64,000 bases of DNA from Vulcanimicrobium sp035943995 (GTDB lineage: Bacteria > Vulcanimicrobiota > Vulcanimicrobiia > Vulcanimicrobiales > Vulcanimicrobiaceae): positions 65,203 to 129,202 of the forward strand of contig DASZBS010000021.1 in the NCBI GenBank assembly GCA_035943995.1, read 5' to 3'. The notes beneath the pieces were generated by a model that had not been told where the DNA came from, ran no database searches, and was given only the letters and a program-made list of their open reading frames with translations. Within the stretch, counting starts at the first letter, position 1. Each line of letters starts with the position of its first letter. Of this stretch, positions 8,385-16,277 are shown one piece after another. A program made the position numbers and the translations under genes.

Positions 8385-8404
8385 CCCGCCTAGTTAGCGG
8401 CCCG

Positions 8405-8674
8405 TCAGCCGCGATCTTCCAGGCGCTTCTTCTGCCAGTTGAGAAAATCGATCGCCGCGAAGGCGATGAACAGCACGTTCGCGATCAGCGTCGCGACGCC
8501 GAGGTAGCCGCGGAACCACTGGTCGGCGGCGACGGCGTAGCCGAGCGCGAGCCCGAGCAGCACGGCGAGCAGCGCGCGCGTCGAGAGCGCCAGCATCGGG
8601 CGCTTCTGCCCGAGCAAGAACGCCGAAGCGAATGCGAAGATGAACACGTACATATTGATCGCAGTGCTGGTCAT
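8405..8674 (-). CDS. Small membrane protein of unknown function
   Basis: 89 residues from ATG 8674. There are three hydrophobic segments (about residues 7-25, 30-50 and 55-75) and a charged C-terminal tail (Asn-Trp-Gln-Lys-Lys-Arg-Leu-Glu-Asp-Arg). No family is recognised. The frame is open further upstream, but that part is Arg/Pro-rich without helix character, so the internal ATG is preferred. It is divergent from the M28 peptidase, with 109 bases between the starts. Confidence 0.6.
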   Translation of the reverse strand: MTSTAINMYVFIFAFASAFLLGQKRPMLALSTRALLAVLLGLALGYAVAADQWFRGYLGVATLIANVLFIAFAAIDFLNWQKKRLEDRG

Positions 8675-8783
8675 GCTGATATTCTCTTCGGCGTGCGGTC
8701 CGCGGGTTCTTAGCGATTCGAGCGGACGTTGCCGAATTCGAACGCGCCAGGTCCCGCGGCGCTCGTCGTACAACGGCGGGAGC

Positions 8784-10739
8784 GTGCAAGCGCTGCGTCC
8801 GCTCGGTGCGTTCTTGGCCGCGACCGCGCTCGTCGCGGTCGCGCCGCCGTCGCCGCTGACGGGGTTCACCGCCGCGTCGAGCGCCCGCGAGCGGGTCGAC
8901 GAGGCGCGCTTCCTCGACCTGCCGAGCGCTCAAGGCGCGCTCGACCACGCCGCGGTGATCGGCGCGCACCCGCACTACGCCGGAACCCCGGCCGACCACG
9001 CGCTCGCCGAGTACACGCGCGACCGCTTGCGCGAGTACGGCTTCGACGCGCGCATCGAGACGTTTCGCACGCGGGTCGACACGCCGCGCAAGCTCGCGCT
9101 CGAGCTGTACGCCGACGGACGCGTGTACGCGCCGCGCAACGGCGCGCACCGCGCGCGCGGCACGCCGCCCGCGGGGCTCGATCTGCGCGAAGTGGGCGAT
9201 CCGAGCGATCCGGCGACGCTCGATCCCGCCGTGGGTTTGCCGTTCAACGCGGGCTCGGCCGACGGCGACGTCGTCGCACCGCTCGTATACGCACACCGCG
9301 GCTTGCCCGACGACTTCGCGCGGTTGCGCGGCGCGGGCGTCGACGTGCGCGGCGCCGTCGTGCTGGTGCGTTACGGCGCCGCGTTTCGCGGGCTGCTCGC
9401 GCGCAACGCGCAAGACGCAGGCGCCGCCGGCATGATCCTGTACGGCGATCCCGCGGACGACGCGTTGGCGCGGAACGAGGCGCGCCCGATCGGAGCGTGG
9501 CATCCGCCCGCAGCGGTGCAGCGCGGAACGCTCGGCGACGGGATTCGCATCCCGGTGCTGCCGATCAGCAGCGACAACGCGCGCACGCTGCTGCGCGCGC
9601 TCCGGGGGCCGAACGGACCCGCGGGCTGGGCCGGCGCGCTCGACGCGCCGTACCCGCTTGCGAAAGGCCCAGCACTCGTGCGCGTCGTCGTCGCGCTGAA
9701 CCGCACGCAGACGACGCTGTGGAACACCGTCGGCGTGCTGCGCGGCACGCAGCCGGCGCAGAGCGTGATGCTCGGCGCGCACCGCGACGCGTGGGTGTAC
9801 GGCGTCGGCGACAACGGCGCGGGCACGATCGTGCTGCTCGAAGCTGCGCGCGGCCTCGGTTATCTGGCGCGCAGCGGCTGGCGGCCCAAACGCAGCGTCG
9901 TCGTCGCGCTGTGGGACGGTGAGGAGATCGGCTTGCGCGGCTCGGCCGCGTACGCGACGGCCCACGCCGGCGAGCTGCGCACCGGCTGCGTGGCGTATTT
10001 GAATGCGGACGAGAACGTGGTCGGACAGGCGTTGCGCGCGAGCGCGGTCGGCGCGCTCGGACCGGCGATCGTGGAAGCGACGCGTGCCGTCGCCGACCCC
10101 GCGCACGAGCGCACGACGCTGCACGACCGCTGGAGCGGCCAGCGCGGCGGCATCGACGTCGCCACGATCGGCGGCGGGAGCGATCACGAGTCGTTTCTGT
10201 TCGCGTTCGGCACGCCGGTCGCCGAGGCCGGGTTCAGCGGACCGTTCGGCCCGTATCATTCCAGCTACGACACGCTGCACTACGCGACGACGCGCAGCGG
10301 TCCCGGCTTCGCGCTGCACCGCACGACGGCGCAATTGTACGGCGTCCTCGCGATGCGCTTCGCCGCCGCCGACGCCGTGCCGTACGCGTTCGCGGCATAC
10401 ATCCCGGCGCTGACGTCGGGCATCTCGCGCCTGGAGTCGCGCGCGCAGCGCGACGGCCGCCCGCTCGATCTCGCAGCGCTGCACGGCGCGGTCGACGACT
10501 TCGCAACGGCCGCACGCCGCGCCGACGATGCGATCGCGCGCGGCGAAGGCCCCGGCACGGAACGCGCGCTCGCCGCGGCGCAGGCGATCGATAGCCTCGC
10601 GTACGGCGCCGAAGGCTACGCGAGCGTCGCGTTCCCCGACGTGTCGAAAGCATATGCGGGCGGCGACGCCGCGGCGTTTCGGGCGGCCGTCGAGCGCGCG
10701 TGTGACGCGGTCCGGCGGGCGACGGCGGGCTTGCAATAG
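8784..10739 (+). CDS. M28-family zinc peptidase, glutamate carboxypeptidase II-like, exported
   Basis: 651 residues from GTG 8784, preceded by a GGCGGGAG ribosome-site-like run. An N-terminal hydrophobic segment is followed by a protease-associated domain insert, the M28 catalytic domain and a C-terminal helical dimerisation-like domain. This is the architecture of N-acetylated-alpha-linked acidic dipeptidases. Metal ligands are visible in order: His and Asp in Gly-Ala-His-Arg-Asp-Ala-Trp with Asp in Gly-Asp-Asn-Gly-Ala-Gly, paired Glu in Trp-Asp-Gly-Glu-Glu, Asp in Leu-Asn-Ala-Asp-Glu, and His in Gly-Pro-Tyr-His-Ser-Ser-Tyr-Asp-Thr. It probably trims peptides outside the cytoplasm. The specificity is unknown. 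Confidence 0.87.
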   Translation: MQALRPLGAFLAATALVAVAPPSPLTGFTAASSARERVDEARFLDLPSAQGALDHAAVIGAHPHYAGTPADHALAEYTRDRLREYGFDARIETFRTRVDTPRKLALELYADGRVYAPRNGAHRARGTPPAGLDLREVGDPSDPATLDPAVGLPFNAGSADGDVVAPLVYAHRGLPDDFARLRGAGVDVRGAVVLVRYGAAFRGLLARNAQDAGAAGMILYGDPADDALARNEARPIGAWHPPAAVQRGTLGDGIRIPVLPISSDNARTLLRALRGPNGPAGWAGALDAPYPLAKGPALVRVVVALNRTQTTLWNTVGVLRGTQPAQSVMLGAHRDAWVYGVGDNGAGTIVLLEAARGLGYLARSGWRPKRSVVVALWDGEEIGLRGSAAYATAHAGELRTGCVAYLNADENVVGQALRASAVGALGPAIVEATRAVADPAHERTTLHDRWSGQRGGIDVATIGGGSDHESFLFAFGTPVAEAGFSGPFGPYHSSYDTLHYATTRSGPGFALHRTTAQLYGVLAMRFAAADAVPYAFAAYIPALTSGISRLESRAQRDGRPLDLAALHGAVDDFATAARRADDAIARGEGPGTERALAAAQAIDSLAYGAEGYASVAFPDVSKAYAGGDAAAFRAAVERACDAVRRATAGLQ

Positions 10740-10790
10740 CGAGCGGGCGCTCTGCGCTTAGCTTACGTGCAGTCGCGGAATGCCTTTAGC

Positions 10791-11423
10791 ATGCGGATTC
10801 TTTTGAGCGGTGCGGCCATTGCTGCGTTCGCCCTCGGTTCGATGTCGGCCGCCGGTGCGGCCCCTTGCACGATGAGCGGCATGGGCGGCATGAGCGGCGG
10901 CGGCATGATGCCGCACTGCTCGGTCAAGAGCGGCCCGGTCGTGTGGTTCATGGCGTCGATGAAGACGTACTACATGAAAGGCTCGATGCACTGGGGCAAA
11001 GGCAAGGGCATGTACGTCTGCCGCGCGACGGCGGTCGCTCGCGGCGGCCACCCGGGGATGGGCATGATGGGCGGTTCGCACGGCACGATGGGCGGTTCGC
11101 ACGGTACGATGGGCGGCTCGCACGCGATGCCGGGGTCGTCGATGCCGGGCACGATGACGATGGCGCCGCGCCCGATGTCATCCTCGCCGAGCAGCGCGAT
11201 GCCCGGCTCGATGCCGCGTGCCACGCCGGGGCCGGGTCTACCGAACTCCACCAACGCGGCGCCGGGCAGCATGGGCTCATCACCGATGCCGATGACGAGC
11301 GGCAACCCGATGTCGGGCAACCAGGGCAACACCGGCGCACCCGGCGCCGGCGGCCAGGTCCCGAACAACCCCGCCTCGACGTCCAACAGCAACCCCAACC
11401 CGAGCCCCAGCCCGCACCCCTGA
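10791..11423 (+). CDS. Secreted Met/Gly/Ser/Pro-rich low-complexity protein
   Basis: About 210 residues from ATG 10791; an in-frame GTG at 10767 would add eight residues. A signal peptide is clear (Arg, then Leu-Leu-Ser-Gly-Ala-Ala, cleaved near Ala-Gly-Ala-Ala). A short conserved-looking portion with two or three cysteines and the segment Trp-Phe-Met-Ala-Ser-Met-Lys-Thr-Tyr-Tyr precedes a disordered tail rich in Met, Gly, Ser and Pro. The tail contains three copies of Met-Gly-Gly-Ser-His encoded by a 21-base tandem repeat. High Met/His content raises the possibility of copper binding, but this is inference. No family is recognised. Confidence 0.65.
   Translation: MRILLSGAAIAAFALGSMSAAGAAPCTMSGMGGMSGGGMMPHCSVKSGPVVWFMASMKTYYMKGSMHWGKGKGMYVCRATAVARGGHPGMGMMGGSHGTMGGSHGTMGGSHAMPGSSMPGTMTMAPRPMSSSPSSAMPGSMPRATPGPGLPNSTNAAPGSMGSSPMPMTSGNPMSGNQGNTGAPGAGGQVPNNPASTSNSNPNPSPSPHP
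11067..11129 (+). repeat. Three 21-base tandem repeats inside the Met-rich gene
   Basis: Units start at 11067, 11088 and 11109, each beginning ATGGGCGG and encoding Met-Gly-Gly-Ser-His plus two further residues. The third unit has diverged at its end. Such in-frame repeats change length easily by slippage, so copy number may vary between strains. Confidence 0.85.
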
Positions 11424-11446
11424 GCGCGCCTCCCTAGCGCGCGTTC

Positions 11447-12136
11447 ATGCACGCCGTCCCGCCGCCGGCGATCGTCAGTACCGTGCCGCGCGCGGGGCCG
11501 TGGATCGCCGCGGCGCGGCCGTGGAACAAAGCGGCTTGGCTCGCGCAGCATGAGACGTACGCCGCGCGCGCGCGGCAAGGCGGCATCGACGTGCTGTTCC
11601 TGGGCGATTCGATCACCGAGCTGTTTTCGACGCGCGGCAAGGACGTGTGGGACCGCGAGATCGCGCCGCTGGGCAGCGTCGTCGGCTTCGGCATCTCCGG
11701 CGACCGCACGCAGTTCGTGCTGTGGCGCGCGCAGCATGGCGAGCTCGACGGCGCGAACGCGCGCGTCGTCGTGCTGATGATCGGCACGAACAACCTCGCG
11801 ACCGCCACGCCGCAAGACGTCGCGCGCGGCGTCGCCGCCATCGTCGACACGGTTCGCGCGAAGTTGCCCAACGCGGTCGTCGTGCTCAACGCGATCTTAC
11901 CGCGCGGTGCACCCGGCGATCCGCTGCGCGCGAAAGCGGCGGCCGTGAACGCGCTGATCGCACCGCTCGCCGATAGGACGCACGTGCACTGGCTCGACGC
12001 GGGGGCGGGCTTCGTCGACGCCGACGGTACGATCCCCGACGCGTTGATGCCGGATAAGCTGCACCCGTCGCCGGCAGGCTACGAAGTGTGGGCGACCGCC
12101 TTGCGCCCGGTGCTGCTCGACGCGCTCTCGAAATAA
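11447..12136 (+). CDS. SGNH/GDSL-type hydrolase
   Basis: 229 residues with the SGNH blocks in order: Phe-Leu-Gly-Asp-Ser-Ile-Thr (block I, nucleophile Ser), Gly-Phe-Gly-Ile-Ser-Gly-Asp-Arg-Thr (block II), Ile-Gly-Thr-Asn-Asn (block III, oxyanion Asn) and Asp-Lys-Leu-His-Pro-Ser (block V, catalytic Asp and His). The best match is the platelet-activating-factor acetylhydrolase-like branch, which removes acyl or acetyl groups from lipids or sugars. There is no convincing signal peptide. Its 3' end overlaps the convergent acyltransferase 3 gene by 58 bases. The two may act on related acylated envelope sugars, but that is only suggested by adjacency. Confidence 0.82.
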   Translation: MHAVPPPAIVSTVPRAGPWIAAARPWNKAAWLAQHETYAARARQGGIDVLFLGDSITELFSTRGKDVWDREIAPLGSVVGFGISGDRTQFVLWRAQHGELDGANARVVVLMIGTNNLATATPQDVARGVAAIVDTVRAKLPNAVVVLNAILPRGAPGDPLRAKAAAVNALIAPLADRTHVHWLDAGAGFVDADGTIPDALMPDKLHPSPAGYEVWATALRPVLLDALSK

Positions 12137-13176
12137 CGCCGCGCGAGTTGCAGCATCGGCCGCTCGACGTACCGGTACGCGAGGAACGACACGGCGATCG
12201 CGAGCGCGTAGCCGCCGAACACGATCGCGATCCGCGCGGGCGTGCCGTGCACGTGCACGCTGTTGAGCGCAAACCCGAGCCCGCCGATCACGAGCACGTG
12301 CCACAGGTAGAGCGCGTAGCTCGCGTCGCCTTGCGCGCGCAGCCAGCGCGGCGCGAGCACGCCGTACTTCTCCAAACCGAGCGCCGCGTACACGAGCAGC
12401 GCCATCGGCGCGCCGACGGCCCACGGCCGCCACCACGCGATGGCGAGAAACTCACGCCCGGAGTACGCGGTCGCGACGCACGCCGCGACGACGAGCACGA
12501 CCGCGAGCGCGAACAGCGTGCGCGGCGCGAGGAGCGCGCCGCGCAATACGGCCGCCCCGATCAGCATCCCGAACACGAACTCCAGGTTGAACCAGCTGCC
12601 CAGCACGCGCACCCACGGGTTCTCCGGCGGCCCGAACGCGCCGATCAGCACGACGGCCAGCAGCCAAACCGCGGTGACGAGTGGAAGATACCGCCGTTGG
12701 AGACGCAGCGCGACCGCGAACACGCAGTAGAACACGAGCTCGTACGTGAGCGTCCAGCCCACGACCAGCAGCGGCTCGCCGCGCTGCGGCAGCGCGAGGA
12801 ACGACAGCAGGATGTCGGGCCGCGCGCTGCGGTGCTCGCCGGTGGCGCTCGGCGCAAGCAGGTACACGACGAGCACCAGCGCCGTGACGACGACGTACGG
12901 CGGGTAGATGCGCGTCGCGCGCCGCGCCAGAAAACGCCGCGGCGCGGACTTCTCGCCGAACCAGGTCGCGGTCGACACGAGCATCACCGTCCCGCTGATC
13001 ACGAAGAACAGATCGACGCCGTACGTGCCCAGCACGTGGAACGGCGTGGTCCAAGGCCGGCCCGGGAGATAGGTCGACTCCACCGCGTAGGCGTGAACGA
13101 CGACCACCATCAGCGCGGCGACCGCGCGGAGCGCCTGGACGTTCCCGAGCACACCCGGAGGTTCGACGCGACGCAC
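12079..13176 (-). CDS. Acyltransferase 3 (OafA/YrhL-like) membrane protein
   Basis: 365 residues with about ten hydrophobic helices. Near the N-terminus, Leu-Arg-Ala-Val-Ala-Ala-Leu-Met-Val-Val-Val-Val-His contains the conserved Arg and catalytic-type His of acyltransferase 3. Tyr-Gly-Val-Asp-Leu-Phe-Phe-Val-Ile-Ser-Gly, about 40 residues later, is the second signature. It probably O-acetylates or acylates exported polysaccharide or lipid-linked sugars at the inner membrane. The soluble C-terminal tail is short (Arg-Tyr-Phe-Glu-Ser-Ala onward) and overlaps the convergent GDSL gene. It is divergent from the SDR gene, with 26 bases between the starts. Confidence 0.86.
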   Translation of the reverse strand: MRRVEPPGVLGNVQALRAVAALMVVVVHAYAVESTYLPGRPWTTPFHVLGTYGVDLFFVISGTVMLVSTATWFGEKSAPRRFLARRATRIYPPYVVVTALVLVVYLLAPSATGEHRSARPDILLSFLALPQRGEPLLVVGWTLTYELVFYCVFAVALRLQRRYLPLVTAVWLLAVVLIGAFGPPENPWVRVLGSWFNLEFVFGMLIGAAVLRGALLAPRTLFALAVVLVVAACVATAYSGREFLAIAWWRPWAVGAPMALLVYAALGLEKYGVLAPRWLRAQGDASYALYLWHVLVIGGLGFALNSVHVHGTPARIAIVFGGYALAIAVSFLAYRYVERPMLQLARRYFESASSSTGRKAVAHTS

Positions 13177-13202
13177 GGTGCGCCCGCGTCGTCCAATCCG
13201 CG

Positions 13203-14045
13203 ATGCGAGTGACGATCCTCGGCGCTACCGGTTTCATCGGGCGCCACCTGAGCAAGGCGCTGCGTGCGCGTGGCGACGACGTTGTGGAGGCGAGCCTGCG
13301 CGATCCCGCGGCCGCGGCGGCCGCCAGCGCAGGCAGCGACGTGGTGGTGAACCTCGCGGGCGCGCCGGTCGCAGTGCGCTGGACCGACGCCAGCAAGGCG
13401 GCGATGTGGTCGTCGCGCGTCGCTGCGACGCGCGCGTACCTCGAAGCGCTCGCCGGGGTGGACCGTCGCCCGCAAGCGTTCGTCTCCGGATCCGCGATCG
13501 GGTATTACGGCACCAGCCGCACGGCGACGTTCACGGAGTCCAGTCCGCCGGGCGACGACTTCCTCGCGAAGCTCTGCGTGGCGTGGGAAGCCGAATCGGA
13601 CCGCGCCGCGGCGCTCGGGATGCGCGTCGCGAAGCTCCGCACCGGCCTGGTGCTGGGACTCGACGGCGGCGTGCTGGGCAAGCTGCTGCCGATCTTCCGG
13701 CTGGGCGGTGGGGGCGTCATCGCGAGCGGCAAGCAGTGGTATTCCTGGATCCACATAGACGACGAAATCGGGATCGCGCTGCACGCGATCGACGGCGTGG
13801 ATGGCGTTCTGAATGCAAGCGCGCCGCAGCCGGTGACCAACGCGGAGTTCACCCACGCCTTGGGGCATGCCGTAGGCCGCCCGACGATCGTCCCGGTCCC
13901 AGGATTCGCGATGACGCTTATGCTCGGCGAGGGCGCCGCCGCCGTCACCGAAGGCCAGCGCGTGCTCCCGGAACGGACGACGGCGACGGGCTACGTCTTC
14001 CGGCATCCCGAGCTGGACGAGGCGCTGAGCTCGCTGCTGACCTGA
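13203..14045 (+). CDS. SDR39U1/YfcH-type NAD(P)-dependent epimerase-like protein
   Basis: 280 residues with an N-terminal Rossmann motif (Leu-Gly-Ala-Thr-Gly-Phe-Ile-Gly). Further family signatures are Val-Val-Asn-Leu-Ala-Gly-Ala-Pro-Val, Ser-Gly-Ser-Ala-Ile-Gly-Tyr-Tyr-Gly near residue 98, and Trp-Ile-His-Ile-Asp-Asp-Glu near 183. This is the TIGR01777 group of atypical short-chain dehydrogenases, whose substrate is not settled. In bacteria they are often annotated as sugar epimerases, which the sequence does not prove. The last part (Ala-Ala-Ala-Val-Thr-Glu-Gly-Gln-Arg-Val-Leu-Pro) is the usual family C-terminus. Confidence 0.85.
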   Translation: MRVTILGATGFIGRHLSKALRARGDDVVEASLRDPAAAAAASAGSDVVVNLAGAPVAVRWTDASKAAMWSSRVAATRAYLEALAGVDRRPQAFVSGSAIGYYGTSRTATFTESSPPGDDFLAKLCVAWEAESDRAAALGMRVAKLRTGLVLGLDGGVLGKLLPIFRLGGGGVIASGKQWYSWIHIDDEIGIALHAIDGVDGVLNASAPQPVTNAEFTHALGHAVGRPTIVPVPGFAMTLMLGEGAAAVTEGQRVLPERTTATGYVFRHPELDEALSSLLT

Positions 14046-14103
14046 GGGCGGTCGCCGCCGCCGCGCGCCGAGGGGCGCGGCCCGGCGCAGAGAACCGGGC
14101 GGG

Positions 14104-15753
14104 ATGGCGACGACCTTCTCCACCGAGATCGGCGGGTTGCTCCCGTCGACGATGTCCGATCAGCAGCTCTCGATCCGCGCGATCTTCGAGCACGCGATGC
14201 GCGCGCACCCGCGCAAGCAGATCGTCTCGCGCGACGGCGCCGAGCTGAAGCGCTTCACGTTCGCCGAGTTCGGCAAGCGCGTCGCGAAGCTCGCCAACGC
14301 GCTGCGCACGCTGGGCGTCAAGCCGGGCGACCGTGTCGCGACGTTCGCGTGGAACGGGCACCGCCACCTCGAGCTGTACTACGCCGTGCCGATGATCGGC
14401 GCGGTATTGCACACGGTGAACATCCGGCTGTTCCCGGACCAGGTCGCCTTCATCCTCGACCACGCGGACGACCGCTACGTGTTCTTCGACGGGTCGCTGA
14501 CGAAAGCGATCAAGGCCGCCGCCGCACTGCAGCCGGAGTCCGGCCGCACGTTCGTGCAGATGGGCGCGGCGCCCGAGGCGTTCGACGGCGCGCTCGACTA
14601 CGAGACGCTGCTCGCGGACGAGCCGGAGTCCTACGACTGGCCCGAGATCGACGAGCGCGCCGCCGCTATCCTGTGCTACACCTCGGCGACGACGGGCGAT
14701 CCGAAGGGCGTGATGTTCTCGCACCGCTCGACGTTTCTGCACGCGCTCGCGAGCGGTCTCGCCGATGCGCTGGGGATCACCGAGCGCGACCGCGTGCTGC
14801 CGATCGTGCCGATGTTCCACGTCAACGCGTGGGGCACGCCGTTCGTGTGCCTGATGGTCGGCGCGGAGTTCATCATGCCGATGGAGCGCCTCGACCCCGC
14901 CGGCGTGATCGAGTTGTGCGAAGCGGAGAAGGTGACCGTGTCGGCGGGTGTGCCGACAGTGTGGATGGGCGTGCGCGACGCGCTGCGCGCGCAGAACAAG
15001 ACGCTGCCGTCGCTTACACGCGTCGTGATCGGCGGCTCGGCGATGCCGACGTCGCTGATGGACGACCTCAACGCGCTGGGCATCGATGCGATCCACGCCT
15101 GGGGCATGACCGAGATGTCGCCGATCGGCACCGTCAGTCGCGACACGTCCCTGCTGGCGAACGACCCGGAGAAGCAGCACAAGGAACGCTACAAGCAAGG
15201 CCGTTTCTCGCCGATCGTGCAGTGGCGCATCGTCGACGAGAACGGGGCCGACGTACCGCAGGACGGTAAATCGCGCGGCGAGCTGCTGGTGCGTGGTTTC
15301 GCGGTCGCGAAGTCGTACTACAACAATGAGATCGCGACCGCGACGGCGTTCGAGCGCGACGGCTGGTTCCACACCGGCGACGTGGTCACGCAGGACGAGT
15401 TCGGCTACATCGAGATCGTCGACCGCGTGAAAGACTTCATCAAGTCGGGCGGCGAGTGGATCTCGTCAGTGGAAGTCGAGAACATTCTCATGGGCCACCC
15501 GGGCCTCAAGGAAGCCTGCGTGTTCGGCATCCCGCATCCGAAGTGGCAAGAGCGCCCCGTCGCCGCGGTCGTCGCACGCGAAGGCCACGACGTCGACGAA
15601 GCTTCGGTGCACGCGTGGCTCGCGGACAAGCTGGCAAAGTGGCAGACACCGGACCGCGTCGTCTTCGTCGACACGATCCCGCGTACGGGCGTGGGCAAGT
15701 TCCTCAAACGCGACCTGCGCGAACGCTACAAGGGCATGTTCGCCACGGAGTAA
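14104..15753 (+). CDS. AlkK/FadD-like medium- or long-chain acyl-CoA ligase
   Basis: 549 residues of the AMP-forming acyl-CoA synthetase family, which activates a fatty acid to acyl-AMP and then acyl-CoA. Visible core motifs: the P-loop-like Tyr-Thr-Ser-Ala-Thr-Thr-Gly-Asp-Pro-Lys-Gly-Val near residue 192, Trp-Gly-Met-Thr-Glu-Met-Ser-Pro near 334, Gly-Trp-Phe-His-Thr-Gly-Asp near 420, and the C-domain Asp-Arg-Val-Lys-Asp-Phe-Ile-Lys-Ser-Gly-Gly-Glu-Trp. Length and motif wording resemble AlkK-type medium-chain ligases. It lies close to the beta-oxidation genes on the other strand and may feed them. It is separate from the second ligase at 21875-23680. Confidence 0.87.
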   Translation: MATTFSTEIGGLLPSTMSDQQLSIRAIFEHAMRAHPRKQIVSRDGAELKRFTFAEFGKRVAKLANALRTLGVKPGDRVATFAWNGHRHLELYYAVPMIGAVLHTVNIRLFPDQVAFILDHADDRYVFFDGSLTKAIKAAAALQPESGRTFVQMGAAPEAFDGALDYETLLADEPESYDWPEIDERAAAILCYTSATTGDPKGVMFSHRSTFLHALASGLADALGITERDRVLPIVPMFHVNAWGTPFVCLMVGAEFIMPMERLDPAGVIELCEAEKVTVSAGVPTVWMGVRDALRAQNKTLPSLTRVVIGGSAMPTSLMDDLNALGIDAIHAWGMTEMSPIGTVSRDTSLLANDPEKQHKERYKQGRFSPIVQWRIVDENGADVPQDGKSRGELLVRGFAVAKSYYNNEIATATAFERDGWFHTGDVVTQDEFGYIEIVDRVKDFIKSGGEWISSVEVENILMGHPGLKEACVFGIPHPKWQERPVAAVVAREGHDVDEASVHAWLADKLAKWQTPDRVVFVDTIPRTGVGKFLKRDLRERYKGMFATE

Positions 15754-15787
15754 GCGAGACGCCGAGACCACCCCGGCCTGTAAGGAG

Positions 15788-15832
15788 TGGTACGCTTTCG
15801 TACGGAACGGGTACGCCGTACGGTATCGTACC
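15788..15832. promoter_or_regulatory. Cluster of three GTAC-centred inverted repeats upstream of the anti-sigma-type gene
   Basis: Three short dyads follow each other: GTACG-cttt-CGTAC-like (about 15789-15804), GTACGCCGTAC (about 15811-15821) and GGTATCGTACC (15822-15832). Spacing between centres is roughly one to two helical turns. An array like this before a regulatory gene suggests an operator, but no known binding protein can be named. Base composition alone is unlikely to produce three nested dyads, though I could not calculate a probability. Confidence 0.4.
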
Positions 15833-15860
15833 GACCCCAACCCTTTGCACGCACGCTCGC

Positions 15861-16277
15861 GTGCTGGAAGCCAGGTCCCACCCTTTGGGCGCAACCGAGT
15901 GGTCGCTCGTCACCACCGACGCACGAGAAGCGACCCGGGCGCGAATCGCGATCCGGCAATTTCTCGCGCTGCAAGCGGACGAAGTGCAGTCCGATCTCGA
16001 CGCGGCCGAGCTCATCGTCGGCGAGCTGGTGGCAAACGTCATCCGGCACGCGCCCGGCGCCATCGGCATCAACGTCTGTTGGAAAGGGCACGAGGCCGTG
16101 CTCGTCGTCAGCGACCGCGGGCCCGGGGTCCCCGTCGTGCGCAGCCTCCCCAGCGAGGACGCGACATGCGGTCGCGGCCTTTTTTTGATCCAGGCGCTGG
16201 CGCGCGAGGTGAAGATCGACGCGGTGCCGGGGCACGGCTCCCGCGTCGTCGTCCACCTACCGGTGCACCGCCGCTAG
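15861..16277 (+). CDS. Serine-kinase/anti-sigma-type ATP-binding protein (HATPase_c_2)
   Basis: 138 residues from GTG 15861. It has the GHKL fold in the short RsbW-like form: Glu-Leu-Ile-Val-Gly-Glu-Leu-Val-Ala-Asn-Val-Ile-Arg-His-Ala (N box), Val-Val-Ser-Asp-Arg-Gly-Pro-Gly-Val (G1 box) and Cys-Gly-Arg-Gly-Leu-Phe-Leu-Ile (G2 box). Such proteins bind ATP and act as anti-sigma factors or sensor kinases in partner-switching stress systems. No sigma factor or anti-anti-sigma partner is adjacent. The start is uncertain; no strong ribosome site precedes it. Its TAG stop shares three bases with the stop of the convergent thiolase gene. Confidence 0.8.
   Translation: MLEARSHPLGATEWSLVTTDAREATRARIAIRQFLALQADEVQSDLDAAELIVGELVANVIRHAPGAIGINVCWKGHEAVLVVSDRGPGVPVVRSLPSEDATCGRGLFLIQALAREVKIDAVPGHGSRVVVHLPVHRR

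Noticed and set aside
11424..11442. GCGCGC inverted repeat after the Met-rich gene as a terminator
   Set aside because: Short stem without a following T-run; not convincing.
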